NCBI GenBank assembly: GCA_021404565.1
Contig: JAAWWF010000083.1
Coordinates: 18,747 to 82,746, forward strand
Source: Roseivirga sp.
Lineage (GTDB): Bacteria; Bacteroidota; Bacteroidia; Cytophagales; Cyclobacteriaceae
DNA: 64,000 bases
Reading direction: 5' to 3'
The position numbers and the translations under genes are program-made. This document shows positions 24,182 through 33,124 of this stretch, one piece after another; position 1 is the stretch's first letter; every line of letters starts with the position of its first letter. The notes beneath the pieces are model-generated. The model was given only the letters and a program-made list of their open reading frames with translations, did not search any database and was not told the origin of the DNA.

Positions 24182-24871
24182 ATGACCAAAACGCTGATCA
24201 AAGACGAATTTATTTGTTTAAGGCAACTGCTTACCAGGCGAACCCCTGTCGCCTCTATTGGTCTGCCCCCTAAAAGCAATGGTAAAAAGCTTATTCTCCT
24301 TCTCAGCGTATACCTGGTTCTGGATCTGACAATCACCATTATAATTGGCTGGCCCATCCATGTGATTTTTCCGGAAATTGATGAGGCATATGGAGCTATG
24401 GAGGGTTTCACTGCACTGGAATTCATGTTAATGGCGGTTTTCCTGGCCCCTCCTATTGAAGAGTTTCTCTTCAGGCTCCCTTTACGATATAGTAAACGTA
24501 ACCTCCGCATCTGGCTCGTTCTATCCGCTCTGTTTGTCCTGGTCTTTCAATATATCGTCAGTCTTGTCCTTTTTTCTTTGTGGCTCTACTGGCTGACAAG
24601 GGGAAAGGACCGGCAATTTGACGTAAAAGTAATGAGGTTCTACAAGCGTTTCGGGGTAGCTATCTTCTGGTTCTTTGCCCTGTTTTTTGCCGCAATACAC
24701 CTTTCCAATTTCACTGCGAACAGCCTCCCTATTCATTTGTATCTGCCGGCCATTGTACCGCAAATTATTGCCGGAATCTCACTGGGTGTAACCCGCCTCA
24801 GATTGGGTTTCTGGTGGGCCATGTTATTACACGCCCTTTTTAACCTGATCGTATCACTCCCTTCATTATAG
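24182..24871 (+). CDS. CPBP-family intramembrane protease
   Basis: This 229-residue membrane protein is of the CAAX/CPBP (Abi) family. It has motif 1 Glu-Glu-x-x-x-Arg in PPIEEFLFRLPL (about 95-100), motif 2 His in FFAAIHLSNF, and motif 3 His-x-x-x-Asn in LLHALFNLI near the C-terminus, spread over six to seven helices. In bacteria such proteins are often involved in bacteriocin immunity or protein processing. Lying among three paralogous small membrane proteins, it may process one of them, which is inference. Confidence 0.85.
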   Translation: MTKTLIKDEFICLRQLLTRRTPVASIGLPPKSNGKKLILLLSVYLVLDLTITIIIGWPIHVIFPEIDEAYGAMEGFTALEFMLMAVFLAPPIEEFLFRLPLRYSKRNLRIWLVLSALFVLVFQYIVSLVLFSLWLYWLTRGKDRQFDVKVMRFYKRFGVAIFWFFALFFAAIHLSNFTANSLPIHLYLPAIVPQIIAGISLGVTRLRLGFWWAMLLHALFNLIVSLPSL

Positions 24872-24968
24872 AAGAGGTTACTCTGAAATGCCATGAGAGA
24901 AGTTCACCAGTAATTGACGAACTGGAATAACCACTATAATATCTTAATTTCACTATTACCAAATTGAT

Positions 24969-25523
24969 ATGGAAACCTACGACCTCCTATATATTGGCCT
25001 CTCTGGCCTCGTTATCTTTATCTTGATCAGGGAAGCCATCAGGCTCTTCAGGTACAAAACGGAGGAAAAGAGCATTGAAGGTGGGAGTGATAAAACCAAC
25101 TTCTTATTTTTCAGCTACAGCTGGGTAGATAACATTATTCGAAATATTCTTATCCTTTGGATTCTCTGGCGGCAACCGTTAGACAATGGACAAGTTTACC
25201 CACTCTTGCTGATGGTAGTTTTCGCATCGTATACCGTTCTTATAATCATTAAATGGCCTTCGGAAGTTATGACCATAGGTACTGACAGCCTGGAATTCAG
25301 GTTGGGGAAATCAAGAAGTCTGAGTGATATCAAGGCAGTGACCATAGAGCAGGACCGATTAGTGATTTACGCAAAGAATCACCCTAAGAAAACGAAGCTG
25401 ATCAAGAGCAGATTTAAAGGTGATTGGGAACTACTAGAGTCCTCTATCATCAATTTTGTATCTCAAAACCCGGAAATAGAGATCAAAGGCACCGCTCCCG
25501 GGCCCGTTAAAGCAGAGGTCTGA
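24969..25523 (+). CDS. Small membrane protein, paralogue 3 of 3
   Basis: This 184-residue protein has the same plan as the genes at 22645 and 23353: an N-terminal helix (about 6-23), a charged loop, two further helices (about 56-68 and 78-95), then a PH-like domain (LEFRLGKSRSLSDIKAVTIEQDRLVIYAKNHPKKTKLI...). The final tail differs (EIKGTAPGPVKAEV). Identity to the other two is lower, so it is an older copy. The function is unknown. Confidence 0.62.
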   Translation: METYDLLYIGLSGLVIFILIREAIRLFRYKTEEKSIEGGSDKTNFLFFSYSWVDNIIRNILILWILWRQPLDNGQVYPLLLMVVFASYTVLIIIKWPSEVMTIGTDSLEFRLGKSRSLSDIKAVTIEQDRLVIYAKNHPKKTKLIKSRFKGDWELLESSIINFVSQNPEIEIKGTAPGPVKAEV

Positions 25524-25561
25524 ATACTTCCCCTGTACTTACCTGCTTAATTCAATTCTGA

Positions 25562-26410
25562 TTAGCCTATACCCAAAACTGATTTGGCCTTGTTCAGATA
25601 GCTGGTTCTGTCATCCAACCCGTTGAGTCCTCCGTTGATGCGCTTGGTAACCGTCTCCACGTCATCATTGTCGGCATGTGTATTCAGCGAGCGTGAGTTC
25701 CAAAACCAAAGGGAGGCAGCTACGGCAGCATGGGCATCGGTAGCCAGCTGATCAGGATCGTTCAGCAAATCTCTGCCAATTCCTTTTCCGCAATTGGTGT
25801 AGTTTTCTGTGCCAGTCAGCTGAATAAGGCCTCTGCCTCTGAACTTCCAGCCGTCACCGCTGGCTTCGTCACCATTGCCCATGCGGCTGGCATATACCCT
25901 GTTGGCTATTTTCTCAGGCTGTCGGGCATAAGCTTCGGCTGTTTCATCATCAGGAAAATACTTCCCGAAAACAGCTCTTAAAGCAGCGGCACTATAATTC
26001 AGATTCTCTGAGCTATATCGAAAGCTACCACTCTCATGGGCTATTTGTGCAATAAAATGGGCGGTACGTAGAGGGGTATGCACCTCAAATTTCTTCATTT
26101 CATCATTTAGGGCAGCAGCATACTTATTGATGTTTTCATCAGTGGCATTCGTCATGATTTGCTTCAACTGCTCGATGGTAATGACCACAAACTCTGCTGG
26201 TGGCACAGGAGCCACACTCGCTGCGGGTTCAGGTGCAGGACTCGCTTCCGGGCTCTCCCCTGGAATCACAAGCTCCTGCCCTACTCTGAGGGCATTGGGA
26301 TTATCCATATTGTTTGCCTGAGCAATCTCCATGTACTTCGAAGCACTCCCTAAAAATTTTGCAGCAATTTTTCCCAGTGTATCTCCGGGTTGAACAGTGT
26401 ATTTGGCCAT
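25562..26410 (-). CDS. LysM + glycoside hydrolase family 19 enzyme without signal peptide
   Basis: This 282-residue enzyme has an N-terminal LysM domain (about 4-50, TVQPGDTLGKIAAKFLG) that binds peptidoglycan or chitin, a Pro/Ala linker, and a GH19 lytic domain (about 80-280). The domain has the catalytic Glu in FIAQIAHESGSF and family blocks KFRGRGLIQLTG and NGGLNGLDDR. There is no Sec signal or lipobox: the start MAKYTVQPGD goes straight into LysM. That is typical of phage lysins or cargo released by lysis or a dedicated secretion route, and unusual for a housekeeping wall enzyme. It has no phage genes beside it. Confidence 0.88.
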   Translation of the reverse strand: MAKYTVQPGDTLGKIAAKFLGSASKYMEIAQANNMDNPNALRVGQELVIPGESPEASPAPEPAASVAPVPPAEFVVITIEQLKQIMTNATDENINKYAAALNDEMKKFEVHTPLRTAHFIAQIAHESGSFRYSSENLNYSAAALRAVFGKYFPDDETAEAYARQPEKIANRVYASRMGNGDEASGDGWKFRGRGLIQLTGTENYTNCGKGIGRDLLNDPDQLATDAHAAVAASLWFWNSRSLNTHADNDDVETVTKRINGGLNGLDDRTSYLNKAKSVLGIG

Positions 26411-26562
26411 AGGTTCTGATGTTTTGGGCTATCAAGTTAAAATATTTTGATAGGACTATAAGGATTTAAAAGACCAATATTTGATTAATTTATCCATCAG
26501 GGTTCTTCGAGTTGGAAGCTCCTTTGACAACAAAATGAAAAACAGAAGAGTAAAAGGATAAC

Positions 26563-27276
26563 ATGCCCAAAGCAATTGTCATAGGAGCCTCCTCAGGCAT
26601 AGGCAAAGCCCTCGCCCATCTGCTGGCCTCTGATGGATACCAGGTGGGTATTACTGGGCGCAGACTCGATTTGCTGGAGGCTATTCGTAAAACCAGTCCT
26701 GATCGGTTCATCGTCAGGTCTTTTGATTGTACCCTGGACAATAACCTTTCTGAGCTGGAAGCGCTGGTTGAGGAGCTGGGAGGCCTGGACTTGCTCATGG
26801 TTAGCGCTGGTACCGGAGACCTCAATGAAACGCTTGATGCTTCTATAGAAAATAAAACCAACCTCCTGAACGTAGCAGCCTTCACCCAAATTGTCGGCTG
26901 GGCTTATAACCACTTCCAGTCACAGAAAAAGGGGCACCTGATTGCGATAAGCTCGATTGCAGGGTTTCGGGGAAATAAAATGGCCCCGGCCTATGGTGCT
27001 TCCAAAGCCTACCAGATCAATTACCTGGAAGGTTTACGACAAAAAGCCCATAGTGAGGGTGGTCATGTGCTTATCACCGACATTCGTCCGGGTTTTGTCG
27101 ATACAGACATGGCCAAGGGTCCTGGGCAATTCTGGGTGGCCAGCCCGGAAAAAGCGGCTCGTCAGATCTATCGTCATATCAGGAATAAACGGAAAGTCGC
27201 CTATGTCACGAATCGCTGGAGGTTGTTTGCACTGCTGATGAAGTGGATGCCCCGGGGACTTTATAAACGATTCTAG
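26563..27276 (+). CDS. Short-chain dehydrogenase/reductase
   Basis: This 237-residue SDR has the NAD(P)-binding motif near the N-terminus (IGASSGIGKALA) with Arg residues in TGRRLDLL that favour NADPH. The catalytic Ser is in LIAISSIAG and the Tyr-x-x-x-Lys pair in AYGASKAYQ. The C-terminal part ends in a basic helix (KWMPRGLYKRF) that may touch the membrane. The substrate is not readable. The AraC regulator gene follows in the same direction 85 nt later. Confidence 0.88.
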   Translation: MPKAIVIGASSGIGKALAHLLASDGYQVGITGRRLDLLEAIRKTSPDRFIVRSFDCTLDNNLSELEALVEELGGLDLLMVSAGTGDLNETLDASIENKTNLLNVAAFTQIVGWAYNHFQSQKKGHLIAISSIAGFRGNKMAPAYGASKAYQINYLEGLRQKAHSEGGHVLITDIRPGFVDTDMAKGPGQFWVASPEKAARQIYRHIRNKRKVAYVTNRWRLFALLMKWMPRGLYKRF

Positions 27277-27361
27277 CAGTCTCTCCCCTGCCTACTAACA
27301 TTCGCAATTGAGATCAAAAAAATCTCCACTGAAGGCTGTATCATTGCAATAAGAAACAGAG

Positions 27362-28261
27362 ATGAGCACAGCGACCGAAGCAACCCATGCCCAACGCATT
27401 GAAAAAACACTCGATTTTATTGAGCGAGGGCTTAAAGATCCTCTGAATCTTGACCAGGTAGCCGAGGAGGCCTGTTATTCAAAATATCACCTGATCAGGT
27501 TGTTTGGGGAGGTATTGGGAGAGACCGTTATGGATTACATACGCAAGCGCAGGATTTCGGCTTCTACCAAAGAGTTGATTGCCACGGATGATTCTATCCT
27601 TTCCATTGCCCTGACTTATCAGTTCGAATCTCAGGAAGCCTATACCCGCTCTTTTCAGCAGGTGCTGGGCATGCCACCCGGTAAGTATAGAAGAAAAGGA
27701 AACAGACATCAGATACGGACAGATCGCTATACCCTCTCACCCGACAACATTAAAGACTTAGAAAATTTCAGTATGGAACCACGCATTGTAGAAGTAGCAG
27801 AAAGAAAACTGGTAGGTATGAAAACGGAAACATGCCTGATGAATAACCAAATACCTACGCTTTGGAAAACCTTTATGCCCCAACGATTTGCTATCAAAAA
27901 CAGCCTGTTGACCGGATTCTTTGCCGTACATGAGCGTGATACTAATGCGACCTTTCAAAGTTTCACACCCGCCACAGTCTACACCAGCTGGGCCACCATA
28001 GAGGTTTCCTCACATGAGCAAATTCCTGAAGGAATGGAGGCTCGAACGTTATCAGGAGGACTGTATGCCATTTTCATCCATAAAGGACCGGCTCAGAACT
28101 TTAAAGCCACTATGGATTTTATCTATGGCCAGTGGCTACCAAACTCTCCATACGAAATGGATAACCGGGATCAGTTCGAAATCATGGCAGAGGATTACCT
28201 GGGGCCTCAGCATCCCGAAGCTGAAGAGGATGTCTGGGTACCGATAAGACTAAGGGGATAA
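27362..28261 (+). CDS. AraC-family regulator with GyrI-like ligand domain
   Basis: This 299-residue transcription factor has two HTH units at the N-terminus (about 8-112, with YSKYHLIRLFGEVLGET and SQEAYTRSFQQVLGMPPGKYRRKG) and a C-terminal effector-binding domain of the GyrI/SOUL type (about 135-298, GLYAIFIHKGPAQNFKATMDFIYGQWLPNSPYE). This domain order matches Rob/MarA-like activators that bind hydrophobic compounds. It is the last gene before a 470-bp stretch of decayed repeats. It may control the SDR gene upstream. Confidence 0.9.
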   Translation: MSTATEATHAQRIEKTLDFIERGLKDPLNLDQVAEEACYSKYHLIRLFGEVLGETVMDYIRKRRISASTKELIATDDSILSIALTYQFESQEAYTRSFQQVLGMPPGKYRRKGNRHQIRTDRYTLSPDNIKDLENFSMEPRIVEVAERKLVGMKTETCLMNNQIPTLWKTFMPQRFAIKNSLLTGFFAVHERDTNATFQSFTPATVYTSWATIEVSSHEQIPEGMEARTLSGGLYAIFIHKGPAQNFKATMDFIYGQWLPNSPYEMDNRDQFEIMAEDYLGPQHPEAEEDVWVPIRLRG

Positions 28262-28333
28262 GGGATTAATGGCCTAAGGTCATCTCTCCGAAAGCTATAA
28301 TGCCTGAATTGGTGATTGGTGGCAATCAATTGC

Positions 28334-28706
28334 TTTGACGGAGGAAATGTTGAAGGATTAATGTTGAATGGAGCAGGAAATCGGTCAATCGTTTTGTCAG
28401 CATCTGATTAGACAGCGATTATGCTATCTCCAGCAAGTTATCAGTGATTGGTTAATAGTGATTTGGGATTTTGACAAAAGAAATGTCAAAGGATTAATGT
28501 TGAATGGCTTGAAGGAGTGTTCATTTTGAAAACAAAAACCAATCCCATCCTTTTTAAGGAGGGGTGGCCAGGGAAAAAGGTCGAAATTGGGAGCAAGTAA
28601 TCTGGCCGGGGTGGTTGGCGCATTTAATAATGAAATTCTCATCTCCAACTCAGTAAACATCTAATGCAGCTTAATCACACCAGCAAGTTATTGGTGATTG
28701 CTTAAC
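28334..28706. repeat. Decayed repeat region without genes
   Basis: Two imperfect direct repeats are seen. AAGGATTAATGTTGAATGG occurs identically at 28353-28371 and 28489-28507, with weaker similarity extending about 19 bp upstream. A 26-bp word beginning CCAGCAAGTTAT lies at 28430-28455 and again, with three changes, at 28680-28705. Between them (about 28540-28615) lies a stretch with inverted C-rich and G-rich words (CCTTTTTAAGGAGGGG) of the sort that borders DUF559 genes. The area 28262-28728 holds no convincing gene. Confidence 0.5.
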
Positions 28707-28728
28707 TTAGCCGCAAACCAGGAAGCCC

Positions 28729-29238
28729 ATGAAAAGAGTATTGATTCTCCTCTATCTGTTTGTCTTAATAAGCCTGTCTGCTCTTGCTCAGGGAGCCGAT
28801 CAAAGGCAGGCAGAAATTGATAATCAGGTATGGAAGCCCTTTCATGCTGCTTTTGAAGCCAGGGATGCCAAAGCTCTAAATGCACTTTATGCAGAACAGG
28901 TACTTCGTGTTACCCCGGCTGGTGTAGATACAAGGAACCTATTCAAACAGCAGAATATTGACAGTTATGCGAATACCAATGCCAGTGGTACCAAGACTTC
29001 TCTGGACTTTTGGTTTGAAAGTCGTCAAACCAGCGATGATACCTCTTATGAAATAGGCATTTTTAAAATCACCGCTGAAACCAATGGCAACAGCAGCACC
29101 TTTTATGGTCAGTTTCATATCGTGATTAAGAAAATTGATGGGGTATGGAAAATAACCCAGGACTGGGATTCGCCCAATATCAATGGCAGGCCTATTACTG
29201 CAAAAGACTTCAGCCGTAAGTCACCTCTTCAATTCTGA
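28729..29238 (+). CDS. Exported SnoaL/NTF2-like protein
   Basis: This 169-residue protein has a signal peptide (about 1-19, ending SALAQG) and an NTF2-like fold. It opens with VWKPFHAAFEARDAKALNALYAEQVLRVTP and ends with the strand pair FYGQFHIVIKKIDGVWKITQDWD. The family has a pocket used by many ketosteroid-isomerase and polyketide-cyclase-like enzymes, but a catalytic pair is not visible here. It is convergent with, and overlaps by ten bases, the TolB-TPR gene on the other strand. Confidence 0.78.
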   Translation: MKRVLILLYLFVLISLSALAQGADQRQAEIDNQVWKPFHAAFEARDAKALNALYAEQVLRVTPAGVDTRNLFKQQNIDSYANTNASGTKTSLDFWFESRQTSDDTSYEIGIFKITAETNGNSSTFYGQFHIVIKKIDGVWKITQDWDSPNINGRPITAKDFSRKSPLQF

Positions 29239-31634
29239 GGGTTGGCAATTTTCCCTCTCAGTTCCTCCTCCGGTCTCTTCACCAGCACAGACAACCTCGA
29301 ATAAGCATCATCCACCCAGGGATCATACATCTCATCTCCTTGCTGATAGGCTGCTACAAATGTATTGTAGTAAGCAATTGCTTCGTCCTTTCGGTCTAAC
29401 TTATCATACATTTGGGCGATGCGATAGACGTTAAAACCCCAGGTAATGCTAGAGAATACAATATTGAACGATTGTGATTCTAAGGTGTTGAGATAAATTT
29501 CTAAGGCTTCCTCGTACTGACCCTCCTTGATTTTCAATTCTGCCAAATGAAAATTTCGTGGTTTCGCCAGGGCTGTGGCATAGTCCAAAGCCACCCCCTT
29601 TACCCTGGTCACTGCCGAATCGAATTTGACCTGTGCACTCTCCATATCTCCACTAGTGTAATCTATAAAACCCGCCAAATTGAAGTATAACAATCTCGCC
29701 TGATCCTTTACTTTTCCCAAAGGAGTCACCCTTTCATCGTCAAAGTAAGTCTTGATTATTTCAAGCCGCTCATTGGCTTCAGCCAAATTATCATCATACA
29801 ACAAGGCTAAGCCTAACATGTAATCCATATCTACCAGGGGCCTATCGGGAGACACCTTGGTTAACACTTCCTTAGTTGCCGCAAGCTTGGGTATGAGGTC
29901 ATGAGCATATTTCTTCCAAAGTGGAATCCCCTCGAAACTGGCTTGAACCATAAGCAAAAGGAGATCACGTAGTACCCCGGTTCGATCAAAAGATGTAAAG
30001 CCTTTTACAACCAAGGTATCATGCTGTCCGCCAAAGTGGGATTCCATAAAACCAAACCAATTGTCTAAACCAGAAAAACTATCATCGATTGCCTGTATTC
30101 TTTTCCCTACCTTAAATCCATCATAGATTTGAATTTTTTGGCGAGCGATAAAGCCAAAATCAGGCTTTAAAACCTGAGACAATTCCATGATATCCTGATC
30201 AGAGACTGAATCCTGAAGCATTACTCGCCTAAAAGCCATGCCGTATTGCTGCTCAGACTCCGGGTTCAAGCGGGCAGCATAGGCATTGAAGGATTCAAGA
30301 TCGCCTTCATCCTCCTCAATTTGTATGATATGAATAAAGTATTCGTCCTTAGTAGAATCAAGTTCAATCAATCGCTCAAAATAAGGTTTGGCGTCCGCCT
30401 GGTTACCTGCAACTATGGGCCGATGATGAAAAATCGACTCTGCCAGCCCGTTTAGAATTTCCAGTGATTCTCCATATTTCTTAAGCAGTTTGCGGAACTG
30501 GTCTTCGGAGGAGATGTCTGAATTAAGATAAGCTAACCTCGCTCGCACGACCTCACCATTTTTACCTTTCAGGTCTTTACTCAGTGCTTCTAATCGATTG
30601 AAATAGGGACTATATTCCGTTATTCTTCTTGCAGAATTTCTAACATCATTTATCCAACCTGCGTTTTCAACATATCGATAATAACCCAGGACAAAATTGG
30701 TATCTGCCTCTACACTTTCTCTTAAAAAGCCCAATGCCTCTTTATGTTTCCCGACCCTTGCCAGCTGTATGCCTCGTAGAAAAGGAATAATGCTCTCCAG
30801 ATTATTTGTAGTGAGCACTGCTTCGCTGTCAAATGCACTACCCTGTTCTTCTAACTCATCTGCTACCAGCCTTCGAATGATATTGTCCACACGACTTAAA
30901 AGCTCTGCAGCGGTACCGTCTTCGATGATCGCATCGCCTACCGGTTGACCGGCATTATCATACTTGGAAATCTTTACTTCGAGTAAGTCTCCTGCTTGCG
31001 TAATACTGCCTAAAATCACCCTATTCGCCCCCAGCTCTTCAGCCGCTTCTGCAGCAGCCACAGGGTTTCGATTGTCTAAACCTTCGGCATTAGCAACACT
31101 CAGAATAATGTTGGGATCGGTAGCATTCAAACCTGGCATTGCGTCCAGCTTGCTGCTGATCAGGTCTACCATTCCTTCCTTGAGGTATTGTATGTCCTGA
31201 CCACCCTGAATAGAAAACGGAAAAACAGCAATAGATTCCGTTTTCCGGATTTCTGTTTCCGCGGGAGTACTGAGATAGAATTTGTCTATCAGCAGAAATA
31301 CAACAGCAAGACTCAGGATCACAATGGTAAGTCTGTTGATGGTTTTACCTGTCTTGACCGTAATTGACTTTTCCCGGTCTACTGAATCGGTTTTTTTTAA
31401 TCCATCCGTAGTGAGCTCATAAATCCAGGAAACGATAAGGACGACTGGCAGCCCCACCAGTAAAACCACAATAACCACCGTAACTGACCACTTGGGAAAA
31501 TTCAAATAAGGAAAAGTGGTGGCTGCAAACTGGATGATGAGCCAGGCAGTAACAGAATAAAAAATGAGGGCTTTTACTACATTACGCTTCTTAAGCTCTT
31601 CCCAGAAGTTGTTGAATTTGTCAAATTCTGACAT
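29229..31634 (-). CDS. TolB-like/TPR inner-membrane protein
   Basis: This 801-residue protein has an N-terminal cytoplasmic helix (FWEELKKRNVVKALIFY), three hydrophobic segments (about 22-42, 51-72, 102-120) and a TolB-like/FlgO-type domain (ESIAVFPFSIQ...YLKEGMVDLISSKL...GANRVILGSITQ). A C-terminal half made of TPR-like helices follows. The layout occurs in many Gram-negative bacteria, sometimes behind an adenylate cyclase or CadC domain that is absent here. Role unknown. A second gene with the same architecture is at 48265. Confidence 0.82.
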   Translation of the reverse strand: MSEFDKFNNFWEELKKRNVVKALIFYSVTAWLIIQFAATTFPYLNFPKWSVTVVIVVLLVGLPVVLIVSWIYELTTDGLKKTDSVDREKSITVKTGKTINRLTIVILSLAVVFLLIDKFYLSTPAETEIRKTESIAVFPFSIQGGQDIQYLKEGMVDLISSKLDAMPGLNATDPNIILSVANAEGLDNRNPVAAAEAAEELGANRVILGSITQAGDLLEVKISKYDNAGQPVGDAIIEDGTAAELLSRVDNIIRRLVADELEEQGSAFDSEAVLTTNNLESIIPFLRGIQLARVGKHKEALGFLRESVEADTNFVLGYYRYVENAGWINDVRNSARRITEYSPYFNRLEALSKDLKGKNGEVVRARLAYLNSDISSEDQFRKLLKKYGESLEILNGLAESIFHHRPIVAGNQADAKPYFERLIELDSTKDEYFIHIIQIEEDEGDLESFNAYAARLNPESEQQYGMAFRRVMLQDSVSDQDIMELSQVLKPDFGFIARQKIQIYDGFKVGKRIQAIDDSFSGLDNWFGFMESHFGGQHDTLVVKGFTSFDRTGVLRDLLLLMVQASFEGIPLWKKYAHDLIPKLAATKEVLTKVSPDRPLVDMDYMLGLALLYDDNLAEANERLEIIKTYFDDERVTPLGKVKDQARLLYFNLAGFIDYTSGDMESAQVKFDSAVTRVKGVALDYATALAKPRNFHLAELKIKEGQYEEALEIYLNTLESQSFNIVFSSITWGFNVYRIAQMYDKLDRKDEAIAYYNTFVAAYQQGDEMYDPWVDDAYSRLSVLVKRPEEELRGKIANPQN

Positions 31635-31840
31635 ATGTAGTTTTAGTGATTTGTTAAACCTCTCTCGTCTTTGCTTCCTGGTTTATTATACACCTGTGCT
31701 ACTTGATAAACATTTGGTACAGGATTCCATAAGCCTGGTCCCTTCTGAATGGTTAATCCAGGGATAAACGGAGCAATACGATAGATTCAACACGAGTTAA
31801 GTCTATGAAATATAGCCTATTACAGCATTTGTTTTAAGTT

Positions 31841-31862
31841 TCTGAACGCATTTTTTTATTCC
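31841..31862. promoter_or_regulatory. 22-bp shared upstream element, copy 1
   Basis: A 22-bp segment beginning TCTGAACGC and ending ATTCC lies 39 nt before the first TetR gene. It matches 20 of 22 bases with 33045-33066, upstream of the SRPBCC gene. Close behind is TAAATTTC (31867-31874), near the Bacteroidota -7 box. Confidence 0.55.
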
Positions 31863-31901
31863 CCGATAAATTTCGTTTACTATTGACCTGATTGATACTC
31901 A

Positions 31902-32486
31902 ATGCGCTACAAAGAATTTAACCGAAACAGAGTTCTGGAGATATGCCTGTCTCTATTTTGGCAGCAGGGCTCTGGTGGTGTAGCCATCAGTGATATTGTA
32001 GAGGCCACCAATGTTAATCGTTTTTCACTCTATGAGGAATTCAAAAACAAGGAAGGTATTCTCCAGGCGGTAATCGATTTGTATCGCGAAAGATACAGTG
32101 CTGCCAAGCTTGAGTTGTTGGAAGCTTCAGGGCCCACATTAGAAGTACTGAAGGATTTCTACCTCAGCTTTCTAAACCCCAACTATAAACATGAGGGTTG
32201 TTTTATTATCCACATCGGTACCGAATTGGCCGATACAGACCCCGTTATCAAAGCTAAACTTAAAGACTACCTTAAGGAAATTGAAAACCTGATTTCCGGG
32301 TTATTAATGCGTGACCCGGATCTGACTGCTCATCATCAAACTTATGCAAAACACCTGACTGGCTTGTTCTGCACCTCGATGAGCTTTTGCCTGATTCATT
32401 CTGAAAAAGAGCGTTTAGAGCACATTACCAATAGCATTCAAGTCATCACTAATAAAAGCAGAAAACATGCCACAGGTACTGAATAA
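31902..32486 (+). CDS. TetR-family regulator, first of an overlapping pair
   Basis: This 194-residue TetR-type regulator has its HTH at about residues 6-55 (LFWQQGSGGVAISDIVEATNVNRFSLYEEFKNKEGI), with the FSLYEEF recognition helix. The C-terminal half is the helical TetR ligand/dimer domain. Its last 20 bases overlap the start of a second TetR gene, so the two are translated together and may form a heterodimer or a relay. The shared 22-bp element upstream may be its operator. Confidence 0.88.
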   Translation: MRYKEFNRNRVLEICLSLFWQQGSGGVAISDIVEATNVNRFSLYEEFKNKEGILQAVIDLYRERYSAAKLELLEASGPTLEVLKDFYLSFLNPNYKHEGCFIIHIGTELADTDPVIKAKLKDYLKEIENLISGLLMRDPDLTAHHQTYAKHLTGLFCTSMSFCLIHSEKERLEHITNSIQVITNKSRKHATGTE

Positions 32487-33042
32487 TTCGTATGAAGAGC
32501 TCGTGCAAAAAGCGCAAGAGCTGTTTTGGATCAAAGGTTATAAAGGTGCAAGCGTTAAGGACCTCGCTGACTACCTGAATGTGAGCACCTCCACGATTTA
32601 CAATAAGTATTCAAAGGAGATGCTGTTCATTGATTCTTTAGAGTACTATAATCAAACCTGCTCTGACCCTTTCTTAAAGGGGCTGAGAGACAACACCAAC
32701 GGACTTGAATCTCTCAGAGATTTCTTTTATGCTCTCATTGACGCCTTGCTCGACAAGTCCTTCCCCAGAAGCTGCCTGATGGTCAATACAGTGGTTGAGC
32801 TCAGAAACGAGAATCCTCATGTGACCAAATTATATGATCAGTATTTCGATAATCTGGTTACGAGTTACAATGTTGTTTTAGACAAGGCGATTGAGATGGG
32901 GGAAATCAAATTCCCTGAGAAAAGAGATGAATACTCTCAGTTTTTGCTGGGTGTAATTTTTAGCCTGAGCATCTTATTCAAAATCAACGAACCAGACGAA
33001 TTGAGATTGTTTGTAGACGAGCAACTGGCCTTTATCAAATAG
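32467..33042 (+). CDS. TetR-family regulator, second of an overlapping pair
   Basis: This 191-residue regulator has the N-terminal TetR HTH (LFWIKGYKGASVKDLADYLNVSTSTIYNKYS) and a C-terminal helical domain with FPRSCLMVNTVVEL, a pattern shared with the upstream gene's HEGCFIIHIGTEL. The two are therefore sister regulators rather than unrelated ones. It overlaps the first gene by 20 bases in another frame. The SRPBCC gene 82 nt downstream carries the second copy of the shared upstream element and is the likely target. Confidence 0.88.
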   Translation: MPQVLNNSYEELVQKAQELFWIKGYKGASVKDLADYLNVSTSTIYNKYSKEMLFIDSLEYYNQTCSDPFLKGLRDNTNGLESLRDFFYALIDALLDKSFPRSCLMVNTVVELRNENPHVTKLYDQYFDNLVTSYNVVLDKAIEMGEIKFPEKRDEYSQFLLGVIFSLSILFKINEPDELRLFVDEQLAFIK

Positions 33043-33044
33043 TA

Positions 33045-33089
33045 TCTGAACGCCATTTTTTATTCCTCACCCGGTCTGCAATAGATTTG
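33045..33089 (+). promoter_or_regulatory. 22-bp shared upstream element, copy 2, with -7 box
   Basis: The element at 33045-33066 differs from 31841-31862 at two positions. It is followed by TAGATTTG (33082-33089), an exact TAnnTTTG box, 35 nt before the SRPBCC start. The distance from element to box is 11 bp longer than in copy 1, about one helical turn. Confidence 0.6.
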
Positions 33090-33124
33090 TCATGTAAGAT
33101 TTTTAACCACAAAAAGATAAAGAC

